DNA from: Pseudobdellovibrionaceae bacterium
GTDB lineage: Bacteria > Bdellovibrionota > Bdellovibrionia > Bdellovibrionales > UBA1609
Assembly: GCA_030591685.1 (NCBI GenBank)
Contig: JAUVAX010000002.1
Coordinates: 1 to 64,000, forward strand
Length of the DNA: 64,000 bases
Direction: 5' to 3'
Below are positions 35,202 through 43,664 of the stretch, piece by piece; within the stretch, counting starts at the first letter, position 1; each line of letters starts with the position of its first letter. Both the position numbers and the translations under genes were made by a program. Under the pieces are notes generated by a model. The model was not told the origin of the DNA. It did not search any database and was given only the letters and a program-made list of their open reading frames with translations.

Positions 35202-35900
35202 TTAGTAAGTTAGGTTTTCGTAGTACTTAATGATAGCTTGTAGAGCCTGTTTTTTGGGGCCTTGAGCTTTTTTAACATCCTCGTAAATGGATATTTTAGT
35301 GTACCCTAAAAATATATGTCGCTGAGTTATTTTTTGTAAAAAATCACTCATGCTGGCTCTTCTCCAGGCTTGGTCAAACTCTCTAACACTCGAGTGGGTG
35401 CTGCGAGGAAACCAGTTTATTTTTTCTTTAGGGTTGTCCACATAGTCGTGACTATTAGGTGAACCCAGTTCAAACCAGTGTTGAGCGGCCTTAATTATTT
35501 GAATATGAGAGCGCTCGTAATAGTTTTTAAGGTCATACACTCCGTACTTTGCAGCGATTAAAAGAACTTTATAATCAGCCAGGGCCTGTGCCAGGGCCCA
35601 TGAGATATAAACAGGGGAGGCTGCCATAAGGTGCTGGTTGTAAGTGAGGCTAAATTTATTTGAGCTTAAAGATACAGAGAAAAGTTTTTTATTGCTTATG
35701 TCGTCAAAAAAAAGAGTATCGAAAAGTTTTTCGTACCCATTTTCAGATACAGGGCTTAAAAGTTCACGCCCTGTTGGGGTTTGTTGCACATTATAGATAG
35801 ATAGACGTACTTGCCTTCTTGGCAACGTGTCAGCAGCTGCAAAATTGGACTGAAAAATAAGACCCGCAAAAATAATACATGTAGATATAATAAGCTTCAT
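35202..35900 (-). CDS. Exported protein of unknown function
   Basis: A 232-residue protein with a clear signal peptide (LIISTCIIFAGLIFQSNFAAA, cleavage near AAA-D). The mature part is mixed alpha/beta without cysteines or known catalytic motifs; YNVQQTPTGRELLSPVSENGYEKLFDTLFF and a basic, aromatic second half (SHIQIIKAAQHWFELG) are its most distinctive parts. Not recognised. It is convergent with the large lipoprotein gene with only 3 bases between the stops, and its start lies 72 bp from the end of the next minus-strand gene. Confidence 0.6.
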   Translation of the reverse strand: MKLIISTCIIFAGLIFQSNFAAADTLPRRQVRLSIYNVQQTPTGRELLSPVSENGYEKLFDTLFFDDISNKKLFSVSLSSNKFSLTYNQHLMAASPVYISWALAQALADYKVLLIAAKYGVYDLKNYYERSHIQIIKAAQHWFELGSPNSHDYVDNPKEKINWFPRSTHSSVREFDQAWRRASMSDFLQKITQRHIFLGYTKISIYEDVKKAQGPKKQALQAIIKYYENLTY

Positions 35901-35972
35901 TTACCCAGCCCCCTGAAAGTAAGTATTTAAAAAATTAATACATCGAGTCAGGCTGGTCGTCAAGGGAGATAG

Positions 35973-36629
35973 CTATAATTTAATCACAACCCATGCGGAG
36001 GCGGTCATAATAAAGGCGTTTTTCCACTCTGCGCCTAAATCACGGGCGAGGTTATCAAGGTTAAACTGAGAGTCTGCAAAGCCCTCAACGGTCACAGTGG
36101 CGTTGAGGGGCTTTATAATCCCCGCTTCAAAAGCCATTTGCATTTTTTGACTGACCTTGTATCTCATGCCCACGTGGACATTTAAGCTGTGCAAGTTGGA
36201 CTTCACCGTAAAATCATCATTTAAAAAATATTTATTAAAATCGATAAAATCATTCATCATGCCACCGTCGGCATGACCCTTGCCGCCAATAAAACCAGTG
36301 TAGCCCCCGTCGATGTAAAACTTTGTTGAGCTTTTTGATCGCCATCCCCCGCGAAGGTCAATGACAATACTGTCTCCAATAGATTTACTGTTAATTTTAC
36401 TGGCCTCTACAGTTGTGCCCAATGTAAAGGTATCAACCATTCCGGAATAAAATTCAGGTAAATATCCAACTCCCGCAGAGGCATAAAAGGAGTCGTTAAT
36501 GTCCCCATGGGCTCGGATTCCGATTTGTATGGGTAGTTCTGTGCCCATTTCAACCGTGAGCTTGTCTAAAAACTGAGCCTGAGAAATATGACAAAATAAA
36601 AGTAACATAACAGTGAGCCATTTGTTCAT
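35973..36629 (-). CDS. Small outer-membrane beta-barrel-like protein
   Basis: A 218-residue protein with a signal peptide (KWLTVMLLLFCHISQA) and alternating strand pattern, e.g. VEMGTELPIQIGIRAHGD, FYASAGVGYLPEF and LNVHVGMRYKV. It resembles 8-stranded OmpA-like barrels without a peptidoglycan domain, and ends in SAWVVIKL. No family is named. It lies upstream of and on the same strand as the exported protein gene (72 bp apart) and could be cotranscribed with it. Confidence 0.6.
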   Translation of the reverse strand: MNKWLTVMLLLFCHISQAQFLDKLTVEMGTELPIQIGIRAHGDINDSFYASAGVGYLPEFYSGMVDTFTLGTTVEASKINSKSIGDSIVIDLRGGWRSKSSTKFYIDGGYTGFIGGKGHADGGMMNDFIDFNKYFLNDDFTVKSNLHSLNVHVGMRYKVSQKMQMAFEAGIIKPLNATVTVEGFADSQFNLDNLARDLGAEWKNAFIMTASAWVVIKL

Positions 36630-36770
36630 ACTTAAAACCCCATTAAAAATAGTGTTAAAAAAATATTAGATCATAATATTGGGTTAAAGATAAATTAATT
36701 TCAATTGACCACGCGTTGTATTATGTTTTACTGCCGCTTCTATGAATTTTTTTCTTCTGCGAGGCCCCTA

Positions 36771-37415
36771 ATGGTAGATATTCATCCACATTTAAAAAAC
36801 ATTGACCATGTTATATGGGATTGGAATGGAACCCTTTTTAACGACATGGACACCGTTATGGTCGCCTTGTCACAAATTATGACAAAGTATAGCTTAAAGC
36901 CACTTTCAAGAGAGCAGTACTTAGAGCACTTTGGGTTTCCCATAGTAGATTTTTATAAAAAGGTGGGTTTTAATTTAACAGACGTTGATTTTAATACAGT
37001 GAGCGAGGAGTTTCATAAAGTTTACGCAGAACATATTCATTTAAGCCAAATCTTTACGGGGGCCGAAAACACTTTAAGCCTTGTAAAAAAACTAAACTTA
37101 AAGCAGTCGGTGTTAACAGCGGCCTTTCAAAACCACATTGAGTATTGGTTAAATAAATATAACCTTGAAAAGTACTTTGACCATGTTTTCGGCCTGTCTG
37201 ATAAATTAGCTCATAGTAAAATGGCAAGGGGTGAGGAGCTGATGAGGGCTTCGGGCTCAACCCCTGAGAGAACCCTTCTTTTGGGAGATACGGATCATGA
37301 CCTTGAGGTGGGTCAACACTTAGGGGTAAAGGTTATACTTTTAACTCAAGGCCATCAGTGCCCTCAGCGTTTAAAAGCAAAACATAAAATGGTATTGCAT
37401 CGTAAAACTATTTAA
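36771..37415 (+). CDS. HAD-superfamily phosphatase (phosphoglycolate phosphatase-like)
   Basis: About 214 residues. Motif I is WDWNGTLFND (the first Asp is the nucleophile; DWNGT is a common Gph-like variant of DxDGT), motif II is VLTAAFQ, motif III Lys is in AHSKMARG, and motif IV is LLGDTDHDLEV. An alpha-helical cap follows motif I, as in subclass I enzymes. A phosphoglycolate or other small phosphate ester is a likely substrate, not proven. The ATG at 36771 has GAGG (36761-36764) six bases before it and is preferred over an open frame from 36705. Confidence 0.85.
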   Translation: MVDIHPHLKNIDHVIWDWNGTLFNDMDTVMVALSQIMTKYSLKPLSREQYLEHFGFPIVDFYKKVGFNLTDVDFNTVSEEFHKVYAEHIHLSQIFTGAENTLSLVKKLNLKQSVLTAAFQNHIEYWLNKYNLEKYFDHVFGLSDKLAHSKMARGEELMRASGSTPERTLLLGDTDHDLEVGQHLGVKVILLTQGHQCPQRLKAKHKMVLHRKTI

Positions 37416-37420
37416 AGATA

Positions 37421-40189
37421 TTAAAATTCACGTTGAGTGCCAACCCACCACTGGTGGTTTAATTTATTGTCATAGGAGCTTCTGCCGCTGAGGGTTTCAA
37501 GGGTTAACTCAAACTTATGTGCCAAAAGTAATGTTAATTCGAGGCCTAATAGGTGTTCATTTATTTGAGTATATTCTTTAGTGTTTGGTTTTCTGTAGGC
37601 AAGAAGCGTTTCAGAAATAAAGGGGACCACCTTTTTAATACCAAAGGGTATTTTATTAAAATAAAAATCCCAAGGTAGTGGTTTAGTCAATTTTAGTTGA
37701 GCTTTATAGGCGGCTGTTGTTTTGATAGGGACTCCCAACGAGGGCAATCTGAAATCGGTGAGGCTAGAGGCCGTAGAACTAATTCGAATATCTGATGAGT
37801 CGGCTTCGGCGTAACTTAACTGACCCGTGAGGTAATCTTGTGAGTAGACGTCATGAGTGGTCGTAAGGTGCAAAGTGTATACGGGGCGTAAATTGACCTC
37901 ACGGTACTTTATAGATGTAAAATAATAATGCTTAGGTAAATGAGCAAGTCGGTATTTAATGGAGTGACTTAAATTTAAACTCGCCTCGTAAGTATTTTCA
38001 TAGTCGCTAAAAAACTCGTCCTCAAGCCAAGAGTAGTCGAGTAAAAAATCACCCTTCCAGTGCCCTTTGCGAAGCCAAGGATATTTTGTTTGAACTTCAA
38101 AGAGGGTGTTGTTGTAGGCTTTTATTAGCTGACCATCTAATGTGACATCTAACTGCGGGTCATTTGTGTACCGCACACTCCAGCCCCATCTATAAAGGGA
38201 GTTTTTGTACAAGGCTGAGTACCCAGAGGTATCAACATTTGTTTTAAAGCCACTTACAGATACTGACTGTGTTAGCAGTGGGTCGTTGAAGTTTGCTCCG
38301 ATGAGTGCTTTGAAGACGTTATTATATGAGCTTAAAGAGGCCAGTAAATAACTATATCGCAATTGATAAATAGAGTTGTAGGGCTTTAATTGGTCAGGGT
38401 TAATTTTAATGGATTTAAAAGTCGAGTTGCTGATTTCGTTATTATCAAAACTAAAGCGTTTATTAAAGGGCTGAGAGAGTTCGTTCAGGTCGGCGCTGGC
38501 CACAAAAGTTGTATATCCTGAACCGGTGGCTTGAGTAATGACAAACCTTTGATCTTGTATGTGTTTTGCACCAACAACTGTATCAGCTGTAAATAGTCTA
38601 TGGGTCTTATCTGATTTTAAGTTGTACTTATATAAGCTAGACCCATATGGGGTTGGTGCTGTAAAAAAGATATCTCCGTTTGGGGCAATGTCTTGTAGTT
38701 CAAAAGAGTACCCCTTGTATATTGCCAATACGGCTTTGTTTTTTAAAAGAAGTGTTGATTGACCCTTTCGTTGAAAGTAATAAATGTGCCCTTGAGGGCC
38801 AAACATAGGCTCGCCAAAACTTGAGTCATATGCCTTATCATCTAAGTAAAAATGATTATTTAAAAAGCCGTGAGTTAAATTAAAAGATAAAACTCGTGGC
38901 TTTGAGGGGGCGAGAGCCTCTGCTGTGGGCTCTTTACTTGGTCCCAAGTTAACATTGGTAAGGGCTGCGGGTGGGTGCGAGCCAGGGCCCATTTGGGGTG
39001 GTAAAAAGTGAAAGTCTACATTCACTTGGTTAAAATATTTATCAAGCCGATGGTAGCCCGGCTTATAAAGGCCTGAGTAGGTTCCGAGGCCTTTATAATC
39101 TTGCTGCACCTGAGCTTGAGAGACGTATTTATTTTCGAACTCAAAAACTCGGCCCACAGGCAAATCGGTTACACGGCTTGACCATTGGTTTTTGAGTAGT
39201 GAGTACGCATGCAATCGCTTATATACCCTGTGGTCTGTAGAAATAAAAACAATTTTATTGTGAGCCTTATTAAGTTTTGGTATGTGTACCGAGTGTACAG
39301 ATTCTAAGGTGTTGGGGATAGATTTTTGATGAAGGCTGAGTTTATTATAAAACTCAGTGAATTCATTAAAAAGTTGAGTAAAAGATTTACCAAATTGTCT
39401 AAGGTGAGACTTATTAATTAATAGAGGGTTGATCCATCGCTTGGCGTGTTCTTTAAAAAATTGATTAGTTTTAACTTCGCCGTATTGTTCGGCAAGGTAA
39501 GCAAAGTAAAGCCCTCCAATGCTGTATTTTTCGCGTCCGTAGGGATATCTGTCGTGGTTATTTAAAAATAAATCTTCGTTGACGGCACGGGCTTTAAAAA
39601 GGGCTAATGTGTGAGCCCATATTGAGGCGGTGTACAATCGCCCACCAAGCCCAAACCGGGACTCATTAAAAACGGCATTTCCCTCTAAAAAGGCATTTGG
39701 TAAAAAGATATTAGGAAGAGTAAAAAAAGGAAGAGGCAGAGGCATCATATTGTTGCCAAATATTTTTTTGAAGACAGCTGGCAGGGTGTCTTTAACGTTT
39801 AATTGGTAAAGATGTGCCGTTTCATGAACGACGAGAGCGTCGACCCATGACCTCATTGAGAAATGAGCATTGTCCCCAATCCCTCCGGGGTAAAAGAGGG
39901 TGAGGTTATTAGGTAAAACCGTTGCAAAGGCATTTTTAATTTGTTGCCTTGATGAGGCTAGCGCCAGCGATGTTTGCTCATCAAGCGCCCAGTTATAGGA
40001 TTGCTCATATTCAAATTTTAACCACCGATTGAAGGGCGCAATAAGTTTAAGGTTTTGTTGGTCGCTTTGAGAAACGATGTAGTTGTAATTATCACTGAAG
40101 TAGCTTTTATAGCTCACATCGGAGGGGGCTATTTGGGCTTGTACCAGTGGAGCGATAAAAAATAAGAATCCTAGTGCCATAAATTTCAT
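37421..40189 (-). CDS. HExxH peptidase-like, beta-propeller and outer-membrane barrel protein
   Basis: A 922-residue exported protein (signal peptide 1-18, cleaved near VQAQ). Residues 122-126 are HETAH, and 43 residues later LEGNAVFNES supplies Glu169 in the gluzincin-like xEGxAxxxE pattern, so the first domain looks like a zinc peptidase. The middle (about 295-580) has short strands with aspartates and aromatic residues spaced like TolB/PD40 propeller blades. The last third reads as an outer-membrane barrel and ends in WWVGTQREF with a terminal Phe. This suggests a surface or periplasm-facing protease carried by its own barrel; function is inferred. Confidence 0.65.
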   Translation of the reverse strand: MKFMALGFLFFIAPLVQAQIAPSDVSYKSYFSDNYNYIVSQSDQQNLKLIAPFNRWLKFEYEQSYNWALDEQTSLALASSRQQIKNAFATVLPNNLTLFYPGGIGDNAHFSMRSWVDALVVHETAHLYQLNVKDTLPAVFKKIFGNNMMPLPLPFFTLPNIFLPNAFLEGNAVFNESRFGLGGRLYTASIWAHTLALFKARAVNEDLFLNNHDRYPYGREKYSIGGLYFAYLAEQYGEVKTNQFFKEHAKRWINPLLINKSHLRQFGKSFTQLFNEFTEFYNKLSLHQKSIPNTLESVHSVHIPKLNKAHNKIVFISTDHRVYKRLHAYSLLKNQWSSRVTDLPVGRVFEFENKYVSQAQVQQDYKGLGTYSGLYKPGYHRLDKYFNQVNVDFHFLPPQMGPGSHPPAALTNVNLGPSKEPTAEALAPSKPRVLSFNLTHGFLNNHFYLDDKAYDSSFGEPMFGPQGHIYYFQRKGQSTLLLKNKAVLAIYKGYSFELQDIAPNGDIFFTAPTPYGSSLYKYNLKSDKTHRLFTADTVVGAKHIQDQRFVITQATGSGYTTFVASADLNELSQPFNKRFSFDNNEISNSTFKSIKINPDQLKPYNSIYQLRYSYLLASLSSYNNVFKALIGANFNDPLLTQSVSVSGFKTNVDTSGYSALYKNSLYRWGWSVRYTNDPQLDVTLDGQLIKAYNNTLFEVQTKYPWLRKGHWKGDFLLDYSWLEDEFFSDYENTYEASLNLSHSIKYRLAHLPKHYYFTSIKYREVNLRPVYTLHLTTTHDVYSQDYLTGQLSYAEADSSDIRISSTASSLTDFRLPSLGVPIKTTAAYKAQLKLTKPLPWDFYFNKIPFGIKKVVPFISETLLAYRKPNTKEYTQINEHLLGLELTLLLAHKFELTLETLSGRSSYDNKLNHQWWVGTQREF

Positions 40190-40242
40190 TTTGATGTTAG
40201 TAATGGATTAATTACAATAATACAAATAGTTCTGGAGGTAAG

Positions 40243-40614
40243 TTGTCATTAGCCATTTTAATAGCAGTCTTTGGTGCCTTTGGAGCTGTTAGTCGTTATT
40301 TTGTTTCTTTGTATTTTTCACAAACTCAATTTCCCCTGGGGACGCTGTCAGTTAACTTGCTGGGAAGTGTTTTGATTGGAGTTTTATTTGCGTTACGGCA
40401 AAATCATGTCGTGTTGGGTTCAGAGGCTGTACATATGGCTGTGATAGTGGGGTTTTTAGGGGCTTTTACTACTTTTTCGGCATTTAGTATGGAGTCGGTG
40501 AATTTGCTTAATTCAGGGGCTTACACGTATTTTTCGTTGAACATATTACTAAATGTTGCCCTGTGCCTTTTAGGCACTTTTTTAGGGCATAAGTTCACTT
40601 CTATTTTAATATAA
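40243..40614 (+). CDS. crcB: Fluoride channel FluC/CrcB
   Basis: A dual-topology dimeric fluoride exporter of 123 residues with four membrane helices. Family signatures are intact: FGAFGAVSRYF near the start, NLLGSVLIGVLFAL, and GFLGAFTTFSAFSMES with the conserved TTFS and Phe residues that line the pore. The start is TTG, supported by GGAGG (40234-40238) four bases upstream. No fluoride riboswitch could be seen in the 53 bases between it and the divergent 922-residue protein gene. Confidence 0.95.
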   Translation: MSLAILIAVFGAFGAVSRYFVSLYFSQTQFPLGTLSVNLLGSVLIGVLFALRQNHVVLGSEAVHMAVIVGFLGAFTTFSAFSMESVNLLNSGAYTYFSLNILLNVALCLLGTFLGHKFTSILI

Positions 40615-40709
40615 TTTATATTTTTTATGATCTGCCGGTTTTATTTTAGGGAGAATTTTAGAGTTTAAAAAAATTATACGCTCAGTTCCATAGGGGCCCT
40701 ATAATAAAT

Positions 40710-40832
40710 TTGCAGTTTAAGAAAGAATTTTCTAAATTCCTCAAGGTATTGATGTTTTTGTTTTTTTGCGTTATGGTGCCCTCACTAAACAAGAAGCTTA
40801 TGCGAATGAAAGGGAGGTCCAGGCGTGGATAA
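40710..40832 (+). CDS. Possible 40-residue membrane-basic peptide
   Basis: Open frame starting at TTG (or ATG at 40752, where AAGG lies five bases upstream). The product has a hydrophobic core (VLMFLFFCVMVP) and a strongly basic tail (KKLMRMKGRSRRG). It overlaps the GTG start of the next gene by 8 bases and contains that gene's ribosome site, so it could be a leader peptide. It may also be chance. Confidence 0.25.
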   Translation: MQFKKEFSKFLKVLMFLFFCVMVPSLNKKLMRMKGRSRRG

Positions 40833-41460
40833 CCTCACTCCAGAAATGGAAAATGAAAACGGAAGTGAAACTGTAAACTTTGTTGAAGAAGTGAACGAAG
40901 TTGAGGCTGGTGTGACCAACCCTATTGAAGCGGCAGGGTCAGAGGTAGAAAACTCTGAAAACGTGACTCAAGAGACTTTGGCTGAAGAGCCTAAAGCTGT
41001 CGATGATTATCCAGAACAGTTTCATGTTGCTGCAGTGCCATTTGTTGAAGAAGAATTAGCTATTTTCGACGAAGAAATAACGGCAATTGATGAGGATTTA
41101 AAAAAATTAGATGAAGTAGATAATATTTTATCTCTAAAAGAGTCTGAGTATCCGGTGTTTACTTTAGCAAAAAACAAGGCTCGCTTTTTAAGAATGCTTT
41201 CTTGGTATAAAGGCAAAGAGGAGTGGTTAGATGTGGCTCCATTAAGCGGAGCTTCAAAGCTTTTTAAACAGCAGAGTAAAGAGCTTGAGGGTATTCGCTC
41301 CAACAAACTTGATTATGAAATGGAGCTTGAAACAGGTACTCTTACGCCCAGCCAACGCTCTTACCGAAAAGATGAGCTTAAAATGTGTAAAGTTCACGAA
41401 AAAATGGCCGTTCATTTGATTTCAAGAATGCAAATAAAAATTAAATCAGGTCGCAGGTAA
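40825..41460 (+). CDS. Protein with acidic N-terminus and helical C-terminus, function unknown
   Basis: A 211-residue soluble protein not recognised by family. The first 85 residues are Glu/Asn-rich and probably disordered; the rest is helical with a basic end (MQIKIKSGRR). No cysteines in the acidic region and no signal peptide. The start is GTG at 40825, supported by GGGAGG (40812-40817) seven bases before it. The charge asymmetry is reminiscent of nucleic-acid or ribosome-associated proteins, but there is no direct evidence. Confidence 0.55.
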   Translation: MDNLTPEMENENGSETVNFVEEVNEVEAGVTNPIEAAGSEVENSENVTQETLAEEPKAVDDYPEQFHVAAVPFVEEELAIFDEEITAIDEDLKKLDEVDNILSLKESEYPVFTLAKNKARFLRMLSWYKGKEEWLDVAPLSGASKLFKQQSKELEGIRSNKLDYEMELETGTLTPSQRSYRKDELKMCKVHEKMAVHLISRMQIKIKSGRR

Positions 41461-41820
41461 GGCGACCTTTCAGCTAAGACTGTGCTGATTTATGTTGAGT
41501 CTCTGTTGTTAATCACTGAGTGTTTTAGTTCTAAGGCGCTCATCATATTGGATCATTTTTTAGTGAAAGCTCTATCAATGTGAGGCGAAGAGCCTCAGGT
41601 TATGTTTAATTTTGAGTGCCCTAGGGCTTCAGGCTCCACAGGTGACTTTTTTGATACATTTGTTCAAGCAAAATCTTAATAAAATCGATATGTTATAGCT
41701 TAGCCCCTCATCTCATAAAAATACCCCTTTATTTCTCAAACTGAACCGCCGAAGAGGTGTTGTGAGTCAGAGATAGGACTTAAAATTTAAAATGGACGTT
41801 AACAATGTCGGAGGTTATAA
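41461..41820. other. Non-coding gap before the Fis-type regulator gene
   Basis: No gene is seen in 360 bases. A hairpin GAGGC-GAAGA-GCCTC lies at about 41582-41596. A candidate regulatory region of the downstream gene, without a promoter I can assign with confidence. Confidence 0.4.
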
Positions 41821-42243
41821 ATGGCGCGTAATACTTTATATATGGTCAGCGAGGACTATACACTAACACAACGATTTAAAATGTTTTGTGAGCAAAATGG
41901 AGTAGACTGTGAAGTCTTCACTCATCAGGAGTGGGAGGCACACAGAAGTACAGCTCAACCCAAGTTGTCTCAAGGACAAAGCCCTATTGAGCAACAGGGG
42001 GCTACGATAATTCCGTTTCCAAATGTTGGGAATTTTTCAGGTCCAGTCACCACTAAAGTTGAAGGCAAAGTGCGTACTATTAACGAGCTTGAAAGTATAG
42101 CTATCGAAAATGCAATTCATGAGTTTAACGGTAACCTTACAGAAGCGGCAAAGGCTTTAGGGATTGGTCGAGCGACTCTGTATAGAAAAGTAAAGCAATA
42201 TAATATTGACCCTTCTTCTGCGAGAAGAAAGAGAGCTTCATAA
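41821..42243 (+). CDS. Fis/NtrC-type helix-turn-helix DNA-binding protein
   Basis: A 140-residue protein. The C-terminal 45 residues (LESIAIENAIHEFNGNLTEAAKALGIGRATLYRKVKQYNI) are the Fis-type helix-turn-helix found at the end of sigma-54 activators; the recognition helix is GIGRATLYRKVK. The N-terminus (about 1-45, LYMVSEDYTLTQRFKMFCEQNGVDCEVFTHQEW) resembles a short receiver-like beginning, followed by a Gln/Pro-rich linker, but there is no ATPase domain. It is thus a stand-alone regulator. GGAGG (41810-41814) precedes the ATG, and a strong terminator follows. Confidence 0.82.
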   Translation: MARNTLYMVSEDYTLTQRFKMFCEQNGVDCEVFTHQEWEAHRSTAQPKLSQGQSPIEQQGATIIPFPNVGNFSGPVTTKVEGKVRTINELESIAIENAIHEFNGNLTEAAKALGIGRATLYRKVKQYNIDPSSARRKRAS

Positions 42244-42271
42244 AGTATAATTGCTTTAATCAAATAAAGGT

Positions 42272-42306
42272 AAAAAGGCTAAGAGTTCAACTTGGCCTTT
42301 TTTTTT
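42272..42306 (+). terminator. Strong intrinsic terminator after the Fis-type gene
   Basis: A 12-bp stem AAAAAGGCTAAG/CTTGGCCTTTTT (one G-T wobble) with loop AGTTCAA, ending in a T run. It lies immediately before the start codon of the S41 protease gene (42312). Confidence 0.88.
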
Positions 42307-42311
42307 AATAT

Positions 42312-43541
42312 ATGAGAAATATAATTTTAGCTTTTATTTTGATCTTACTATGTGTTTTTTCAGGCTTTTCGTGGGCAAAGTATAGGCTTTATCAGGCGGG
42401 GTATAAGTCAGTTTGCTCACTTGTGTATAAAAAAATATTTTTACACAAAGAGATAACAGCTCCATGGTATAAGGAGTGCCTCAGCTCATCAAAGGCTGTG
42501 GCTCTAACAGACTCTAAGCAAAACATAATTACATATATTCAATCAAGTTTAGATCAGTTGAACTCTTCTCATTTATACGTTCAAACGCCAATTCAAAGAA
42601 ATTATCAAGAGCGGGGAGAGGTGCTTTCAACGGGTATTAAGGCTCATTGGGTAGAGGATGTGCTTGTTGTTAAAAAGGTAATCATTGGTTCAAGTGCTTA
42701 TAACAGGGGCCTTTTAAGGGGGGATATATTAGTTTCCGTGAATGGGGCACCCATGACAGACTCTTATGAAAGCTTTTATAAACAGGGACACTATATAATT
42801 AAAAGAGTCAGAGAGGGTGAGTCTAGAGAGCTTAAGTTTAATATTAAAAAAACAAAAAATCATGAAAGCATGAATCTTGAGCTGACAGAGCTAAACTCAT
42901 CACTGGCTCTGCTGAAGGTTCCTAGTTTTTACTCTAAAATTTTACAAAAAAAAGGCATTATAAAAATGGGAAAATCCTTGTCGGGTAAAAACCATATTAT
43001 TATAGACTGGAGGGGCAATGGGGGGGGGCATGTACTGTCGGCACTACGTCTGTTATCTCTTTTTACTTGTAAGGGGCAAATTGTTGGTGAAATGATTAAA
43101 CCGCACTCTCCATTAAATAAATTTGAACTCTTAAAGGACTTAGATGATTTTGGTGAGCAATATTTTAACTTTTATAATTTAAAAAAAATAAAACTACAGA
43201 CCTTTGGTGGGTATGGGTGTTTTAAGGGCAAGGTCAGTGTGGTCGTTGATGAGGAGACAGGTTCGGCAGCTGAAATTTTTGCTTTGGGCCTGCAAGAGCT
43301 CAAGCAGGCAAAGGTCTGGGGCTCAGAATCCTCAGGTCAAGCCGTTATGGCATTGAGGTACTCATTAAGTGAGCTGGGGCAGGGCTTTGCTGTTACGGTG
43401 CCTGAGGCTATGTACAGGTCTGATTCTGGCGCTGTCATTGAAGGACAGGGGGTCTACATTGATGAACATTATGACTTAAGTTTAACTAATGCCGTTTCAG
43501 GCAAGGATGCGCTTATTGAGGAAGTGGTAAACTCAAATTAA
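42312..43541 (+). CDS. S41-family C-terminal-processing-like peptidase with PDZ domain
   Basis: A 409-residue membrane-anchored or secreted protease. N-terminal hydrophobic stretch (IILAFILILLCVFSGFSWA), PDZ-like region (about 115-170, with SSAYNRGLLRGDILVSVNG), then the S41 domain. IDWRGNGGGHV is the conserved glycine-rich loop, and TGSAAEIFALGL carries the nucleophilic Ser. The Lys of CtpA-type enzymes is replaced by Gln in ESSGQAV, so the S41B branch (different general base) is more likely. A G9 run lies in the glycine loop. The start codon is 6 bases after a terminator, with no ribosome site; translation start is uncertain. Confidence 0.85.
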   Translation: MRNIILAFILILLCVFSGFSWAKYRLYQAGYKSVCSLVYKKIFLHKEITAPWYKECLSSSKAVALTDSKQNIITYIQSSLDQLNSSHLYVQTPIQRNYQERGEVLSTGIKAHWVEDVLVVKKVIIGSSAYNRGLLRGDILVSVNGAPMTDSYESFYKQGHYIIKRVREGESRELKFNIKKTKNHESMNLELTELNSSLALLKVPSFYSKILQKKGIIKMGKSLSGKNHIIIDWRGNGGGHVLSALRLLSLFTCKGQIVGEMIKPHSPLNKFELLKDLDDFGEQYFNFYNLKKIKLQTFGGYGCFKGKVSVVVDEETGSAAEIFALGLQELKQAKVWGSESSGQAVMALRYSLSELGQGFAVTVPEAMYRSDSGAVIEGQGVYIDEHYDLSLTNAVSGKDALIEEVVNSN

Positions 43542-43584
43542 GGTCTTAATTATTTACTTTTAAGCACTCAAAAATAAACTAATG

Positions 43585-43613
43585 TTGATGATCCTAGAAC
43601 CTCGTTATACTAT
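43585..43613 (+). promoter_or_regulatory. Candidate sigma-70 promoter for the REC-CheX gene
   Basis: TTGATG (43585-43590) and TACTAT (43608-43613) with a 17-base spacer, 52 bases upstream of the ATG at 43665. Each hexamer matches four of six consensus bases. Confidence 0.4.
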
Positions 43614-43664
43614 GATATAAGAATGTCACTGTAGACGGACTTTTGTCTGCTCTTGTAGGAGAAA

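Noticed and set aside
40190-40242. Fluoride riboswitch before crcB
   Set aside because: Only 53 bases are available and no recognisable pseudoknot pattern is seen.
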